From: Chelativorans sp. J32
GTDB lineage: Bacteria; Pseudomonadota; Alphaproteobacteria; Rhizobiales; Rhizobiaceae
NCBI RefSeq assembly: GCF_000518985.1
Contig: NZ_JAEQ01000015.1
Span: 1 to 64,000 of the forward strand
Direction: 5' to 3'
Length of the DNA: 64,000 nt
Numbering within the stretch: position 1 is the stretch's first letter; each line of letters starts with the position of its first letter. Positions 36,038 through 45,395 of the stretch are shown here, one piece after another. Under the pieces are notes generated by a model. It was not told where the DNA came from. It searched no databases and saw nothing but the letters and a program-made list of their open reading frames with translations. The translations under genes were made by a program, and so were the position numbers.

Positions 36038-36554
36038 GATCTTCCCACCACCAGCTTTCCGGCTTGAGCCGCTCTATTTTGGCGGTATCAAGCCGAGCGA
36101 GATGTTTTTTGATGGGCTGCCCGTCCAAAACGAGGTCGGGCGCGATTTCCGCCAGCGGTACCAGCACAAACGCCCGCATCAGCATCTGCGGATGGGGTAC
36201 CTGCAGCGTGTTGTCAGAGATCACCGCATCACCGAAGATCAGAATGTCGATGTCGACGAGGCGCGGGCCCCAGCGCTCGCGACGTTCGCGTTTCAGAACG
36301 CGCTCGATCTCCAGGCAGAGCGAAAGCAGGGCGTGAGGATCAAGGTCCGTCCAAACTTCGGCGACCGCGTTCAGAAAATCCGGCTGATTCGTCTGCCCCC
36401 ATGGGGGCGTTCTATAGATCGAGGAGACACGTTCGACTTCGACGCCCGGATTGGCATCGAGCGCCCGCAACGCGGCGGCCATGGTGGGTTCCGGCTGGCC
36501 GAGATTGCCGCCAAGGCCAAGAAAGGCCCGTGTTTTCCTATTGAGGCCAGTCAA
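36024..36554 (-). CDS. folK: 2-amino-4-hydroxy-6-hydroxymethyldihydropteridine pyrophosphokinase
   Basis: The 176-residue enzyme (HPPK) activates 6-hydroxymethyldihydropterin with ATP for folate synthesis. Motifs: FLGLGGNLGQPEPTM, SSIYRTPPWG, QPDFLNAV, RERRERWGPRLVDIDILIFG (the ATP- and metal-binding DxD) and PHPQMLMRAFVLVPLAE. It begins with TTG at 36554, with GAGGTG before it, and overlaps folB by 17 bp. With folP and folB it forms a three-gene overlapping operon. Confidence 0.95.
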   Translation of the reverse strand: MTGLNRKTRAFLGLGGNLGQPEPTMAAALRALDANPGVEVERVSSIYRTPPWGQTNQPDFLNAVAEVWTDLDPHALLSLCLEIERVLKRERRERWGPRLVDIDILIFGDAVISDNTLQVPHPQMLMRAFVLVPLAEIAPDLVLDGQPIKKHLARLDTAKIERLKPESWWWEDPIRR

Positions 36555-36900
36555 CGGTCACCTCGACATGATCGAGAATGCCCTGCACCGGCGCACTGGG
36601 CTTGCGAACCGTGATGGTGGCCCGCTTGATCTGCGGAAACCGTGAGCTGAGAGCCTGCGCTATCTGAAGAGCAAGCGTTTCGATCAGGTGGCGTCTGCCT
36701 CCGGTAACGATCTCCTCGATCACCGAGAAGGCGACGCCGTAGTCGACAGTGCTCCCGATGGCGTCCTCCTCCAAGGAGGCTCCCGGCTCAACGACGAGTT
36801 CGGCATCCACATAGAACCTTTGGCCGAGCACCTCTTCCTCATCGAGCACCCCGTGCCGTCCATAGAAGGCGCAGTTTTTCAACCGGATGGTATATATCAT
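36538..36900 (-). CDS. folB: Dihydroneopterin aldolase
   Basis: The 120-residue enzyme splits dihydroneopterin to 6-hydroxymethyldihydropterin and glycolaldehyde. Seen: LKNCAFYGRHGVLDEEEVLGQRF (family signature), STVDYGVAF and the substrate-binding Glu and Lys regions (LIETLALQIA, ITVRKPSAPV). The ATG at 36900 follows GGGGGAG and overlaps the folP stop (ATGA). It acts between FolP's pathway partner FolK and the neopterin pool. Confidence 0.95.
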   Translation of the reverse strand: MIYTIRLKNCAFYGRHGVLDEEEVLGQRFYVDAELVVEPGASLEEDAIGSTVDYGVAFSVIEEIVTGGRRHLIETLALQIAQALSSRFPQIKRATITVRKPSAPVQGILDHVEVTVDWPQ

Positions 36901-37745
36901 CCCCGTTCTCCCCCTTTCGCAGCCAACATGGCATCGGCGATCCGCAGCGCGTCCCTGTTCGCTGCCACATCGTGCACGCGAAAGACGGAAGCGCCCTTGA
37001 TGCGGAGCAGCGCGCTCGTGGCTGCCGTCGCCACGTCGCGCTCGCCCACCTCCCGTCCAGTAATGCGCCCGATGAAGCGCTTTCGAGAGGTGCCTACCAG
37101 AATCGGATAGCCGAGACCCGTGAGTTCCTCGAAGCGGGCCATGAGCTCGGTGTCTTCGTGCCATTCCTTGGCAAAACCAAAGCCGGGATCAAGGATGATC
37201 TGGTCGTCCCGGTTGCCTGCTTGATGGGCGATCTCGATCGATCGCCGTAGATAGAAGTATTGATCGGCGACAACATCCGGCAGCTTTTCCCTCCCCCGGC
37301 CGGTATGCATGAGAATGAGCCCTGCCCCCGCCTCAGCCGCCACGCTAGCAACGGCAGGATCTCGTTGCACGCCGAAGATATCGTTGACGATGTGCGCACC
37401 GGCGCGAATCGCGAGCTCGGCCGTCTCAGACCGGTAAGTGTCGATCGAGAGGACAAAGCCCTCTTCCGCTGCAAGCGCTTCAACGACGGGAATTACCCTT
37501 CTCTGTTCTTCGAGGGCGCTGACCGGTTCAGCTCCCGGACGCGTCGATTCTCCTCCGATATCGATGATGACTGCCCCATCCGCAGCCATTCTACGGGCGG
37601 CTTCGACAGCGCTTTCCACTGAAGAGAAGCGGCCGCCGTCCGAAAAACTGTCGGGCGTGATATTTAAGATGCCCATGATCAGGGCTTCTTCCCCAAGCGC
37701 AAGGTTGCGCCCGTGAGCCAAATTCCACTGCCGCGGCTCGGTCAT
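36897..37745 (-). CDS. folP: Dihydropteroate synthase
   Basis: The 282-residue enzyme joins 6-hydroxymethyldihydropterin pyrophosphate to p-aminobenzoate and is the sulfonamide target. Signatures: IMGILNITPDSFSDGG (pterin loop), IIDIGGESTRPGAEPV, DTYRSETAELAI, IVNDIFG, LDPGFGFAKEW and PILVGTSRKRFIG. The ATG at 37745 gives the expected N-terminus; 46 extra open codons upstream are rejected. It is the first gene of folP-folB-folK, each overlapping the next. Confidence 0.96.
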   Translation of the reverse strand: MTEPRQWNLAHGRNLALGEEALIMGILNITPDSFSDGGRFSSVESAVEAARRMAADGAVIIDIGGESTRPGAEPVSALEEQRRVIPVVEALAAEEGFVLSIDTYRSETAELAIRAGAHIVNDIFGVQRDPAVASVAAEAGAGLILMHTGRGREKLPDVVADQYFYLRRSIEIAHQAGNRDDQIILDPGFGFAKEWHEDTELMARFEELTGLGYPILVGTSRKRFIGRITGREVGERDVATAATSALLRIKGASVFRVHDVAANRDALRIADAMLAAKGGERG

Positions 37746-37922
37746 GCTCTCATTCCGTCCAATCCGGTCCATGTGCGGCGCATAATCCGCAAAATCAACT
37801 GCCATGGTCGAGCCACACATTCTTTTTACGTTGAGGAAGATGCGGCTATTCCACGCCCTGATTCTCATTGCTTCCGCTTGCATCTGAACGCAATGTCATC
37901 CTGGGCGTCTCTGGAGATTTTT

Positions 37923-38549
37923 ATGTCACGCTTCCTCCCGCTACTTTTGTTTCTCGCGACGGGGCTCAACCCTGCCGCTGCCGCTACTATTTCCAAGACC
38001 TATAGTTATTTTCCGATCAGCGGGCGGACTTTGCCGGAAATCGAGGAGCAACTCCATACACGCGGCCCACGCCTCAACAGCACTGGCCAGCGGCACCCCG
38101 GCGCTACCAATATGGAGTTTACCACCCGCATCGATTACGCCGAGGCTCGCGGCCAGTGCCATGTCGCCAATGCCCGCGTGTCCGTCAAGGCCAAGGTGAT
38201 CCTGCCGCAATGGCGCGACAGGCGCCGCGCGGAAACCGAGGTGAGGCTGATCTGGGATACGCTTTCGCGCGATATCAAGCGCCACGAAGAGAGCCATTTA
38301 AGCATCGCAAAAAATCACGCCCGCCTGCTCGAAGACACTTTGAAGACTCTGCCCCGGCGCAAGACGTGCAAAGCGCTGGCTGCGGAGGTGGAGGCGACCA
38401 CGCAGCGCCTTCTCGCGGCGCACGATGTCGCGCAAGACGAATTCGACCGTATCGAAAGTATCAATTTCGAGAGCCGGATGATGCGCCTTCTACGCTACCG
38501 GCTGGAACAGATCGAGGCCGTGCAGAGACGACAGGAACAATCCCGCTAG
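37923..38549 (+). CDS. DUF922 family secreted protein, putative zinc protease
   Basis: The 208-residue protein has a signal peptide (MSRFLPLLLFLATGLNPAAA), then the DUF922 domain: TYSYFPISGRTLPEIEEQL, CHVANARVSVKAKVILPQW and the HEESH motif (KRHEESHLSIAKNH) that fits the HExxH zinc-protease signature. A helical, charged C-terminus follows. Members are predicted periplasmic Zn-dependent proteases with no defined substrate. GGAG lies 6 nt before the ATG at 37923; the longer open frame overlaps folP and is spurious. Confidence 0.87.
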   Translation: MSRFLPLLLFLATGLNPAAAATISKTYSYFPISGRTLPEIEEQLHTRGPRLNSTGQRHPGATNMEFTTRIDYAEARGQCHVANARVSVKAKVILPQWRDRRRAETEVRLIWDTLSRDIKRHEESHLSIAKNHARLLEDTLKTLPRRKTCKALAAEVEATTQRLLAAHDVAQDEFDRIESINFESRMMRLLRYRLEQIEAVQRRQEQSR

Positions 38550-38626
38550 GGGCGTTCGCCTCGATGCAACCTTTCTGAACTGATGCGATAGCGGCTCCGC
38601 CACACTACAATTCTTGCCAGGCGAGG

Positions 38627-38947
38627 CTACCCCTGCCGCGCCGGAACCTGCAACGTAACACCGTCCAGGTCATCGCTTACCCGGATTTGGCAGGAGAGCC
38701 GCGACGTCGGCCTCACGTCATAGGCGAAATCAAGCATGTCTTCCTCCATCGGTCCCGGAGGGCCGACGATCTCCGCCCATTCCTCGTCCACATAGACATG
38801 GCAGGTGGCGCATGCGCAGGCGCCACCACATTCAGCCTCGATGCCCGGGACGCCATTGCGCACCGCGTTCTCCATCACGGTCGAGCCGTTCTCTGCCTCG
38901 ATGTCGAATTCCGTGCCGTCGAACGCGATTATCTTCAGCTTTGTCAT
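38627..38947 (-). CDS. 2Fe-2S ferredoxin
   Basis: The 106-residue protein is an adrenodoxin/putidaredoxin-type ferredoxin. The cluster motif [20 protein letters not shown] gives three of the four Cys ligands, and SRLSCQIRV gives the last. Such ferredoxins serve P450s, Fe-S assembly or, in alphaproteobacteria, heme A or ubiquinone steps; no partner is adjacent. Two start choices, 38947 and 38953, differ by two residues. Confidence 0.93.
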   Translation of the reverse strand: MTKLKIIAFDGTEFDIEAENGSTVMENAVRNGVPGIEAECGGACACATCHVYVDEEWAEIVGPPGPMEEDMLDFAYDVRPTSRLSCQIRVSDDLDGVTLQVPARQG

Positions 38948-39029
38948 CAGCAAGAACCTGGAGAAAGCAGCACAGGCTGCGGAAGGATTGCCGCGGAGAT
39001 AATCACTGCGTGGGGCGTGTCAACCCGTG

Positions 39030-39368
39030 CTAGCCGCCGTTCACATGCTGCGAGACGAAAAGCTTCATTTCATCGATGAGGCGCGGCAGGCGTTGCGCGA
39101 GCTCCTCAGAATTCGGAGCAGCTTCAAGCTCGGCGGCACAGGCGGCGATCGCAAAAGCGCCGACGGCGCGGGCTGAACCAACAAGCCTGTGGGCAACGCA
39201 ACGGCGGGTCGCCGCGTTTATATCCGCAATTTCCGTCTTTGCCGCCGTGGCCTGCACAAGGAAGAGATCGAGGATCTCTCGCTTAAGCTCCTCGTCGCCC
39301 ATGGTCTGCTTAGAAAGATGTGCTAGATCTATAGGCAACTGGCTGAAATGGCTGTAACTTTCAGACAC
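39030..39368 (-). CDS. Hpt domain phosphotransfer protein
   Basis: The 112-residue protein is an isolated Hpt domain. After DLAHLSKQTMGDEELKREIL comes the phosphorylation motif RRCVAHRLVGSARAVGA with the likely phospho-His, then helices ending MKLFVSQHVNGG. It relays phosphate between receivers in phosphorelays. The GTG at 39368 follows GGGGGA. It is separate from the hybrid kinase near 11 kb, and divergent from the giant coiled-coil gene. Confidence 0.87.
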   Translation of the reverse strand: MSESYSHFSQLPIDLAHLSKQTMGDEELKREILDLFLVQATAAKTEIADINAATRRCVAHRLVGSARAVGAFAIAACAAELEAAPNSEELAQRLPRLIDEMKLFVSQHVNGG

Positions 39369-39647
39369 CGACTTATCCCCCGCCCTGTCCGGCCAATGGC
39401 CTATAACAACTGGCCGATCCTGTTTAACTCCGGTTAACTCCTGTGGACAAGACCTTAAAGTTATGCCCAAAAAATACCGCATTCAGCCAGTCTGCCGTTA
39501 ACCCTATGTTTAAACTTCTGGGCATGGCTTTTAAAACGTATTTTAATCACAACCCTGTGCCACTACGATACGGGTGGCAATTTGTGGGCGGAAACGGGTC
39601 GTGAAGAGTCCCACTTCGGGACGCCCAATGACAGGGTAGGCGGCGGC

Positions 39648-42600
39648 ATGGCACGCATTACGAGCAGGAAAGAAGACGAGTTCGCGAAGGAGCTCGAGGA
39701 CGCGCTGGAACTTGAAACCGCGTCGTTCGCGGTGGAGAGCGAGGAACTCGACGTAGCTGCCTCCATGGAGGAGCTCGAAGCGCAGATCACGATGGCGGCC
39801 GAGGAGCTTGCCCGTGAGGGCCGGAGCGAACCGGAAGCCCCCTCGTCCGAAGAAGCGGCGAATGCTGCGACGCAGCCGTTCGTGGCAGAATTCGAGCCGC
39901 TGGAGGAGCCAGATGTCGAGGAGGACCAATTCCCCGACACCTTCGAACCTGCGGAAAATCTAACCCGGGCGGAGGCCCTGCCCCCAAGCAGCCCCGCGCT
40001 CTTGCCGGCGAATGACGACAAGCAGACGGGAGACTATCTGCGCATCGCCCATAATATGGAGCAGCGGCCGTCGCGGGCGATCTATTGGGTCGCCACGGCG
40101 CTTTCCGTCGCGTGGGTGGTGCTCGGGGTGATCGTTGCCCGCTTGGGCTTCGGCACTCAGATCGGGCAGATCGGATCCATCGGCGAGCTGTTCTCCACGC
40201 CTTCGGTACTCGGCCTGATAGCTGCAGTTTTATTGCCGGTGCTTCTCATCTGGGGCTTTGCCGTGATGATCCGGCGTGCCCAGGAGATGAGGCTCGCCGC
40301 CCGCAACATGGCGGAAATCGCCTTCCGGTTAACGGAGCCCGAAAACCTGGCGCACGAGCGCGTTATGATGGTCGGCCAGGCCATCCGCCGTGAAGTGCAG
40401 GCCATGAGCCAGGGCATCGAACGCACGCTGGCGCGCGCCGTCGAGCTTGAGACACTCGTCCATACCGAAGTGAATGAACTGGAGAGGGCCTATTCGGAGA
40501 ACGAAGCCCGCATCCGGCTCCTGGTGGACAGCCTCGGAAGTGAGCGCGAGGGCATCGTCGGCCACGCGGAGCGCGTCCGCGCTTCCATCACGGGCGCCCA
40601 CGAGGTCATCAAGGAGGAGCTCAATTCCGCGAGCGACCAAATCCGTCTGACGGTGGATGGTGCAGCCCAGCGCCTCTCCTCCGTGCTGGGAGAGTCAGGT
40701 GAGACTTTCGCCCAGCGCATAAATTCGACCGGCGATTCGGTTGCCCATCTGCTTAATGAGCGCTCTGAACTTTTGTCCCGCCAGCTCGCCACTTCCAGCG
40801 AGACCCTGGCAGGTCTCCTCGATTCGCGGATTTCCGCACTGAGTGAATCGAGCACAGCCTTCATCGAACGCGTCGGCTCCTCCAGCGACGCCGTCAGTCG
40901 CCTTCTCGAGGAGCGCGCCGACACGCTCTCGCGGCAGATCACGACATCGGGGAGCGGCATTGCCGAGTTGCTCGATACCCGTATTGCCACGCTGACCGAG
41001 CGGACCGATCATGCGACGCGGGCGCTCAGCGAGCTGTTCGATGAGCGCGTTGACGGATTCGTCTCCTCCGTGGGAAGCGCGTCCGACCGCTTGAATGCGA
41101 TGTTTGCGGACCGTCTCCGCGAGATCGAGCGCACCTTTACGGATCGCGGCGAGACCCTGCTGTCGGAGTTCTCCACACGCGCACAGGCTCTCGATACCGG
41201 CATCGAGCGGCTCGAGTCGGCTCTTGATGCACGCGCACGCAGCATCAACGAGGCCTTGGTCGAACGGGCCCGCGAAATTGCCGACACCTTTTCCCGTGGC
41301 AAGCAGGATGTGGTCTCCACGATCGAGGCGGGACGCAACGCCATCGATGGTGAACTTTCCGATCTGGTCGCGTCCACGTCCATCATGCTGCAAGGCAAGG
41401 CCGAAGAATTCGCCGAGCGGCTCAAGGAAGGCCACGCGGATCTGGATGCGCGGCTCGATCAGGGCTTTAGCCGTTTCCAGGATGTGCAGACGCGCATGGA
41501 CGAGGCGATCGGCAACCAGATCACGGTGTTCGAGCAAAACCAGGGACGTCTTGCAGAGCTTCTGCACTCCGATATCCGCAAGCTGGACGAAATCCATGCG
41601 AGCTTCGAGAACCGTGTCGCTGGCCAGATCGATAAGTTGATCGAGACACGCGGGACCTTCGCTGCCGCGCTTGAGGACGATATCGCCAAAATCGGCGAGC
41701 AGCGCGACGGCCTCACCACGGCCATCCGCGCCGATATCGAGCACATCAATAGCGCGTTTGCGGCTCAGACCGGTCTCATCGAAGAACGCACGCGGACGAT
41801 GGAGAAGGCGCTCACGATCGGTGTCGACAAGGTTCGTCAGACATTGGAAAGCAGCGCCATCGTGGTCGCATCCGCGCTTCGCGACAAGGTGACCGAGGCC
41901 ACCTCTTCGCTGGGCCAGGAGACCACGAAGCTGCTCGAAAGCATCGACCAGCGCGTCGCCGCCCGGGTGGAAGGCACCACGCGTCTGTTTACCGAACAGG
42001 CCGACCGGATCGATGTAACCTTCGACGGCGCTGCCGACCGTATTGCGGCGCGCGCCGAAGAGGTTGCGCGCAGGCTCGGGGAGCACGTCGAGCAGATCGA
42101 CCGCACTTTCGACGGTGCGGCGGAGCGTGCGGCGGGGCGTGTCGAAATGGTGGCTCAGGCCATTGCCGGGCAAGTCAGCCGCATCGACACCGTCGTGGAT
42201 ACGGCCGGGGATCGCATTGCCGGTCGCGTCGAGACAGTTACCCGATCGCTTGCCGAACAGGTGGAACAGATCGACCGCACTTTCGACGGAGCCGCAGATC
42301 GGATTGCGGGCCGCGTCGAGGGCGCCGCAAGCCTACTTGGCGAGCATGTCGAAGCGATCGACCAGACACTCGATACGGCGGCGCGTCGCATCGCTCAGAG
42401 GACCGAAGCGTTCCAGAACAACTTCAATGAAGTCGACCGGCGTGTTGCGGCACGCATTGACGATGTGTCGTCGCTGCTCTCCGATCGTGCAGAAACTGTC
42501 GCGCGTACCTTCGAGGAAGCCGATCAGCGTATCGTCGCACGCACGCAGCAGACTTCTGCCGAGCTCGAGGCGCAGGCAGCGTCGATCGTCGAGCAGATCG

Positions 42601-44519
42601 CCAATCTCGAGAGCCGCCTGCGCACGGCGACCGGTTCCACCGCTACTGCCATCGTCGGCAGCGCAGCGGAGGTCGAGCGGCGGCTCGGCGAGACGATCGG
42701 CCGTACGACTGCAGCCCTCGAGGAAGGGGTCGGCGGTGCCGAGGAGCGCCTCAAGACCACCGCCGAACAGGCTGCTCAGCACCTCAGCCAGCAGCTTGCC
42801 CGGACACAGGCCGATCTGGTCTCGACTGCCGACACGATCGGGCAGACCTTCGCCACGATCAACGAGCATATCGCCAGGCGTACCGGTGAGACCGTGCGGA
42901 CGCTCGAGGAGCGCACGCGGGAGTTCAACAACGTCCTTGCAGGCCGTACCTCCGAGATCGCTCGTATCCTTGACGAAACGGCACGGCCGCTCGTTGAGCG
43001 TTTCGAAAATAGCGGTGGCGAACTGCGCGAAGGCATCGAAGCTATCACGCAGCAAACCGCGGAGCGTCTGCGCCAGGAGAACGCGGCCCTTGTCAACGCA
43101 CTGGCAAGCCGCACGGCGGAAACCCTCAGTGCAATGGAGCGAGCCCGCAGCAACCTCCTCGGGAATGTGGACGAGCTTCTTGGCAGCCTGGAAGCTTCCG
43201 GCAACAGGATCGGCCAGTTGGTCGAGGTCGCGGCGCAAAACATGTCCCAAGTGGACGAGAAGCTTGCCGGTACGACTCAGGAATTCGCGCGCAATGCGGA
43301 AAGGGCGGCCGAAACCATCGCCAATTCCGCCAGCCTCATCAATGCGAATTCCGGCAGGCTTGCCGACTTCTCCGAACGCACTCTGCGGGAAATCTCGGTT
43401 ATCGCCAGCCGCTTCGAAGATCACAGCCGCGTGCTCGAAACGGCTTCCGAGCTGCTTGAAAAGGCACAAGGCAGCCTCGGTACGAGCCTCGAGGGCCGCC
43501 AGCAGGCGCTCAATGAACTCGCCAATGGACTGGTGGAAAAGTCCGAGCATGTCGAGCGCATCATGAAGTCTTTCGAGCATCTCATTGAGAACACTGTGGA
43601 AGCGGCTGAAGGCAGAACCCGCGTATCGATGGAGGCCATCCGCGAATCCATCAACGAGGTGGTGGAAGCGGCTACCCGCCGCTTCGCGGGTGCAACCGAC
43701 GATCTACGGCAGAGCGCCAGAGAAATCCGCGAGGAGATCGAAGCGACGCGCGCCGACGTGAAACGGGGTATCGTGGAGCTTCCGGAAGAAGCGAAGCAGT
43801 CGACCTCTGCCATGCGCCGCGCGATCACGGAACAGATCAATGCGCTCAAGGAGCTCTCGGACATCGTCGCGAAGTCCGGTCGTCTACACGATGTCGGCGG
43901 CAGCGCGCGCGATGCCGGCCCTGCCCTGGACCGTCATCGCCAGAGCTCTGCCCATATCGTGGCCGAGGCCGTCCCGCCGCAAAACTTCTCCCGCATTGTG
44001 GAGAGACCGCGCACGGAACAGCGGACACGGCAGCCGGCCCCCCGCCAGGCGGCCCCGGTCCAGGACGTGCAGCCGTCCACGCCCACCGGAGGAGGCTGGA
44101 TTCGCGATCTCCTGCGCAGTGCATCGCGCGAAGAGGACGCGACTGCAGAAGCCCCTGCAGACAAGTACCCGGCGCATGTCGTGGAGTCTCTGAACTCCTT
44201 GTCGCTGGACATCGCCAGGGCGATCGATCACGACGTGTCTGTCGAGCTGTGGGAAAGATATCGCCGCGGAGAGCGCAATGTGTTCAACCGCCGGCTTTAC
44301 ACCCTGAAGGGCCAGCAGACTTTCGATGAGATCCAGCGGAAGTATCGAGCCGATGCCGAATTCCGCAAGGCGGTCGATCAATACTGCCGCGATTTCGAGA
44401 AGCTCCTGGCCGATGTCTCCCGCACGGACCGCGACAACACGATGAGCCAGACCTACCTGACCTCCGATACCGGAAAGGTGTATACGATGCTGGCGCACGC
44501 AAGCGGGCGCCTGCATTAA
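39648..44519 (+). CDS. Giant membrane-anchored coiled-coil protein, growth pole ring protein (GPR/RgsE) candidate
   Basis: The 1623-residue protein has an acidic N-terminal domain (1-140), two membrane helices (about 145-165 and 187-208) and more than 1200 residues of charged heptad-like helix with apolipoprotein A1/A4/E-like repeats. The region around 780-925 holds clear repeats with the unit QIDRTFDGAADRIAGRVE. A C-terminal globular part (from RDLLRSASREED) has FNRRLYTLKGQQTF. This layout matches GPR of Agrobacterium tumefaciens and RgsE of Sinorhizobium, which form a ring at the growing pole. The Agrobacterium protein is about 2115 residues. A strong terminator follows. An ATG at 39582 is also in frame. 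Confidence 0.75.
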   Translation: MARITSRKEDEFAKELEDALELETASFAVESEELDVAASMEELEAQITMAAEELAREGRSEPEAPSSEEAANAATQPFVAEFEPLEEPDVEEDQFPDTFEPAENLTRAEALPPSSPALLPANDDKQTGDYLRIAHNMEQRPSRAIYWVATALSVAWVVLGVIVARLGFGTQIGQIGSIGELFSTPSVLGLIAAVLLPVLLIWGFAVMIRRAQEMRLAARNMAEIAFRLTEPENLAHERVMMVGQAIRREVQAMSQGIERTLARAVELETLVHTEVNELERAYSENEARIRLLVDSLGSEREGIVGHAERVRASITGAHEVIKEELNSASDQIRLTVDGAAQRLSSVLGESGETFAQRINSTGDSVAHLLNERSELLSRQLATSSETLAGLLDSRISALSESSTAFIERVGSSSDAVSRLLEERADTLSRQITTSGSGIAELLDTRIATLTERTDHATRALSELFDERVDGFVSSVGSASDRLNAMFADRLREIERTFTDRGETLLSEFSTRAQALDTGIERLESALDARARSINEALVERAREIADTFSRGKQDVVSTIEAGRNAIDGELSDLVASTSIMLQGKAEEFAERLKEGHADLDARLDQGFSRFQDVQTRMDEAIGNQITVFEQNQGRLAELLHSDIRKLDEIHASFENRVAGQIDKLIETRGTFAAALEDDIAKIGEQRDGLTTAIRADIEHINSAFAAQTGLIEERTRTMEKALTIGVDKVRQTLESSAIVVASALRDKVTEATSSLGQETTKLLESIDQRVAARVEGTTRLFTEQADRIDVTFDGAADRIAARAEEVARRLGEHVEQIDRTFDGAAERAAGRVEMVAQAIAGQVSRIDTVVDTAGDRIAGRVETVTRSLAEQVEQIDRTFDGAADRIAGRVEGAASLLGEHVEAIDQTLDTAARRIAQRTEAFQNNFNEVDRRVAARIDDVSSLLSDRAETVARTFEEADQRIVARTQQTSAELEAQAASIVEQIANLESRLRTATGSTATAIVGSAAEVERRLGETIGRTTAALEEGVGGAEERLKTTAEQAAQHLSQQLARTQADLVSTADTIGQTFATINEHIARRTGETVRTLEERTREFNNVLAGRTSEIARILDETARPLVERFENSGGELREGIEAITQQTAERLRQENAALVNALASRTAETLSAMERARSNLLGNVDELLGSLEASGNRIGQLVEVAAQNMSQVDEKLAGTTQEFARNAERAAETIANSASLINANSGRLADFSERTLREISVIASRFEDHSRVLETASELLEKAQGSLGTSLEGRQQALNELANGLVEKSEHVERIMKSFEHLIENTVEAAEGRTRVSMEAIRESINEVVEAATRRFAGATDDLRQSAREIREEIEATRADVKRGIVELPEEAKQSTSAMRRAITEQINALKELSDIVAKSGRLHDVGGSARDAGPALDRHRQSSAHIVAEAVPPQNFSRIVERPRTEQRTRQPAPRQAAPVQDVQPSTPTGGGWIRDLLRSASREEDATAEAPADKYPAHVVESLNSLSLDIARAIDHDVSVELWERYRRGERNVFNRRLYTLKGQQTFDEIQRKYRADAEFRKAVDQYCRDFEKLLADVSRTDRDNTMSQTYLTSDTGKVYTMLAHASGRLH

Positions 44520-44546
44520 GCCCGATCAGCCGCTGTCTCATAATGC

Positions 44547-44572
44547 AAAGCCCCGGCAACCGCCGGGGCTTT
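44547..44572 (+). terminator. Rho-independent terminator after the giant coiled-coil gene
   Basis: An 11-bp perfect stem AAAGCCCCGGC/GCCGGGGCTTT (44547-44557 and 44562-44572) with loop AACC is followed by GTTTGT. It lies 27 bp after the stop. Confidence 0.9.
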
Positions 44573-44663
44573 GTTTGTGGGAGGGTTTTCGCGCAATTGA
44601 ATACACCTCTTGCAATCCTCCACTTTGCCGAGCATTCTCAGACTAGGAGAGCGAGGGGTTCGT

Positions 44664-45395
44664 ATGTACGGCGGCGGTGGCGATGCCTTACGGTCTGAAT
44701 TCGGCATCGTAGAGACTGTTCGGCGCGCTAAGAACATCGAGGAAGCAATATTCCTGGTGCGCGATGGTTTTGGGCTTCTGCACGCAACCTTCTACATGAA
44801 CGTTTCGGGCGCAGCGCCGCTGGACTATTCCTTCGTCCGGACCACTTTTCCACCACAATGGATTTCGCGATATGTCCTGCGCGCCTATCTTAGCCAAGAT
44901 CCGGTGATTCGCGCAGGCTTCTCGTCGATGCAGCCTTTCGCCTGGCACGAGCTGGAACTGAGCGAGCGCGAGCGTGAATTCATGGAAGACGCTCGCATGC
45001 ATAGCGTTGGTCCGCAGGGCTATTCGATTCCGACCACGGATCGCTTTTCCCGCCGCTCGCTTTTCTCGCTGGCGGCAGATCTGGATCTCAGCATCTGGGT
45101 GGACTTCATCCGCAAACACGCGCGCGCGGCGATCGAGATCGCCCAGATCCTGCACCAGAAGGCGATAGATGAACTGGAACTCGGTCCCGCAGCCGGCACG
45201 ATTCTGGCGCCGCGGGAATTGGAGTGCCTGCTGTGGACGGCCAAGGGTAAGGACTCGAAGGCGATCGCCGGAATTCTGAACCTTTCCGAATATACGGTGC
45301 GCAGCTATTTGCGGACGGCCCGCCAAAAGCTTCAATGCCGGACGCTGTCTCAGGCGGTGGGCAAGGCGGTGCGCCAGCGGCTCATTGATCCGTAA
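44664..45395 (+). CDS. LuxR-type regulator with autoinducer-binding domain
   Basis: The 243-residue protein has an N-terminal autoinducer-binding domain (about 15-165) and a C-terminal LuxR helix-turn-helix ([20 protein letters not shown], then [19 protein letters not shown]). Residues that hold acyl-homoserine lactones in TraR are mostly matched: QW and RY, then DPV and PFAWHEL. No luxI synthase is in the window, so it looks like a solo receptor. AGGGG lies 7 nt before the ATG at 44664. Its stop overlaps the 3' end of glpK by 14 bp. Confidence 0.88.
   Translation: MYGGGGDALRSEFGIVETVRRAKNIEEAIFLVRDGFGLLHATFYMNVSGAAPLDYSFVRTTFPPQWISRYVLRAYLSQDPVIRAGFSSMQPFAWHELELSEREREFMEDARMHSVGPQGYSIPTTDRFSRRSLFSLAADLDLSIWVDFIRKHARAAIEIAQILHQKAIDELELGPAAGTILAPRELECLLWTAKGKDSKAIAGILNLSEYTVRSYLRTARQKLQCRTLSQAVGKAVRQRLIDP

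Noticed and set aside
39424-39513. TTAA pairs upstream of the growth-pole candidate, resembling CtrA sites
   Set aside because: The spacings are 6 and 8 nt, not the required 7, so neither pair matches the CtrA consensus TTAA-N7-TTAA.
40695-42173. Long minus-strand frame opposite the giant coiled-coil gene
   Set aside because: It is an antisense shadow of a repetitive coding region with no ribosome site or domain.
42043-43566. Long Ser/Arg-rich frame inside the giant coiled-coil gene
   Set aside because: It is a +1 shadow of the high-GC repeat region with low-complexity composition.
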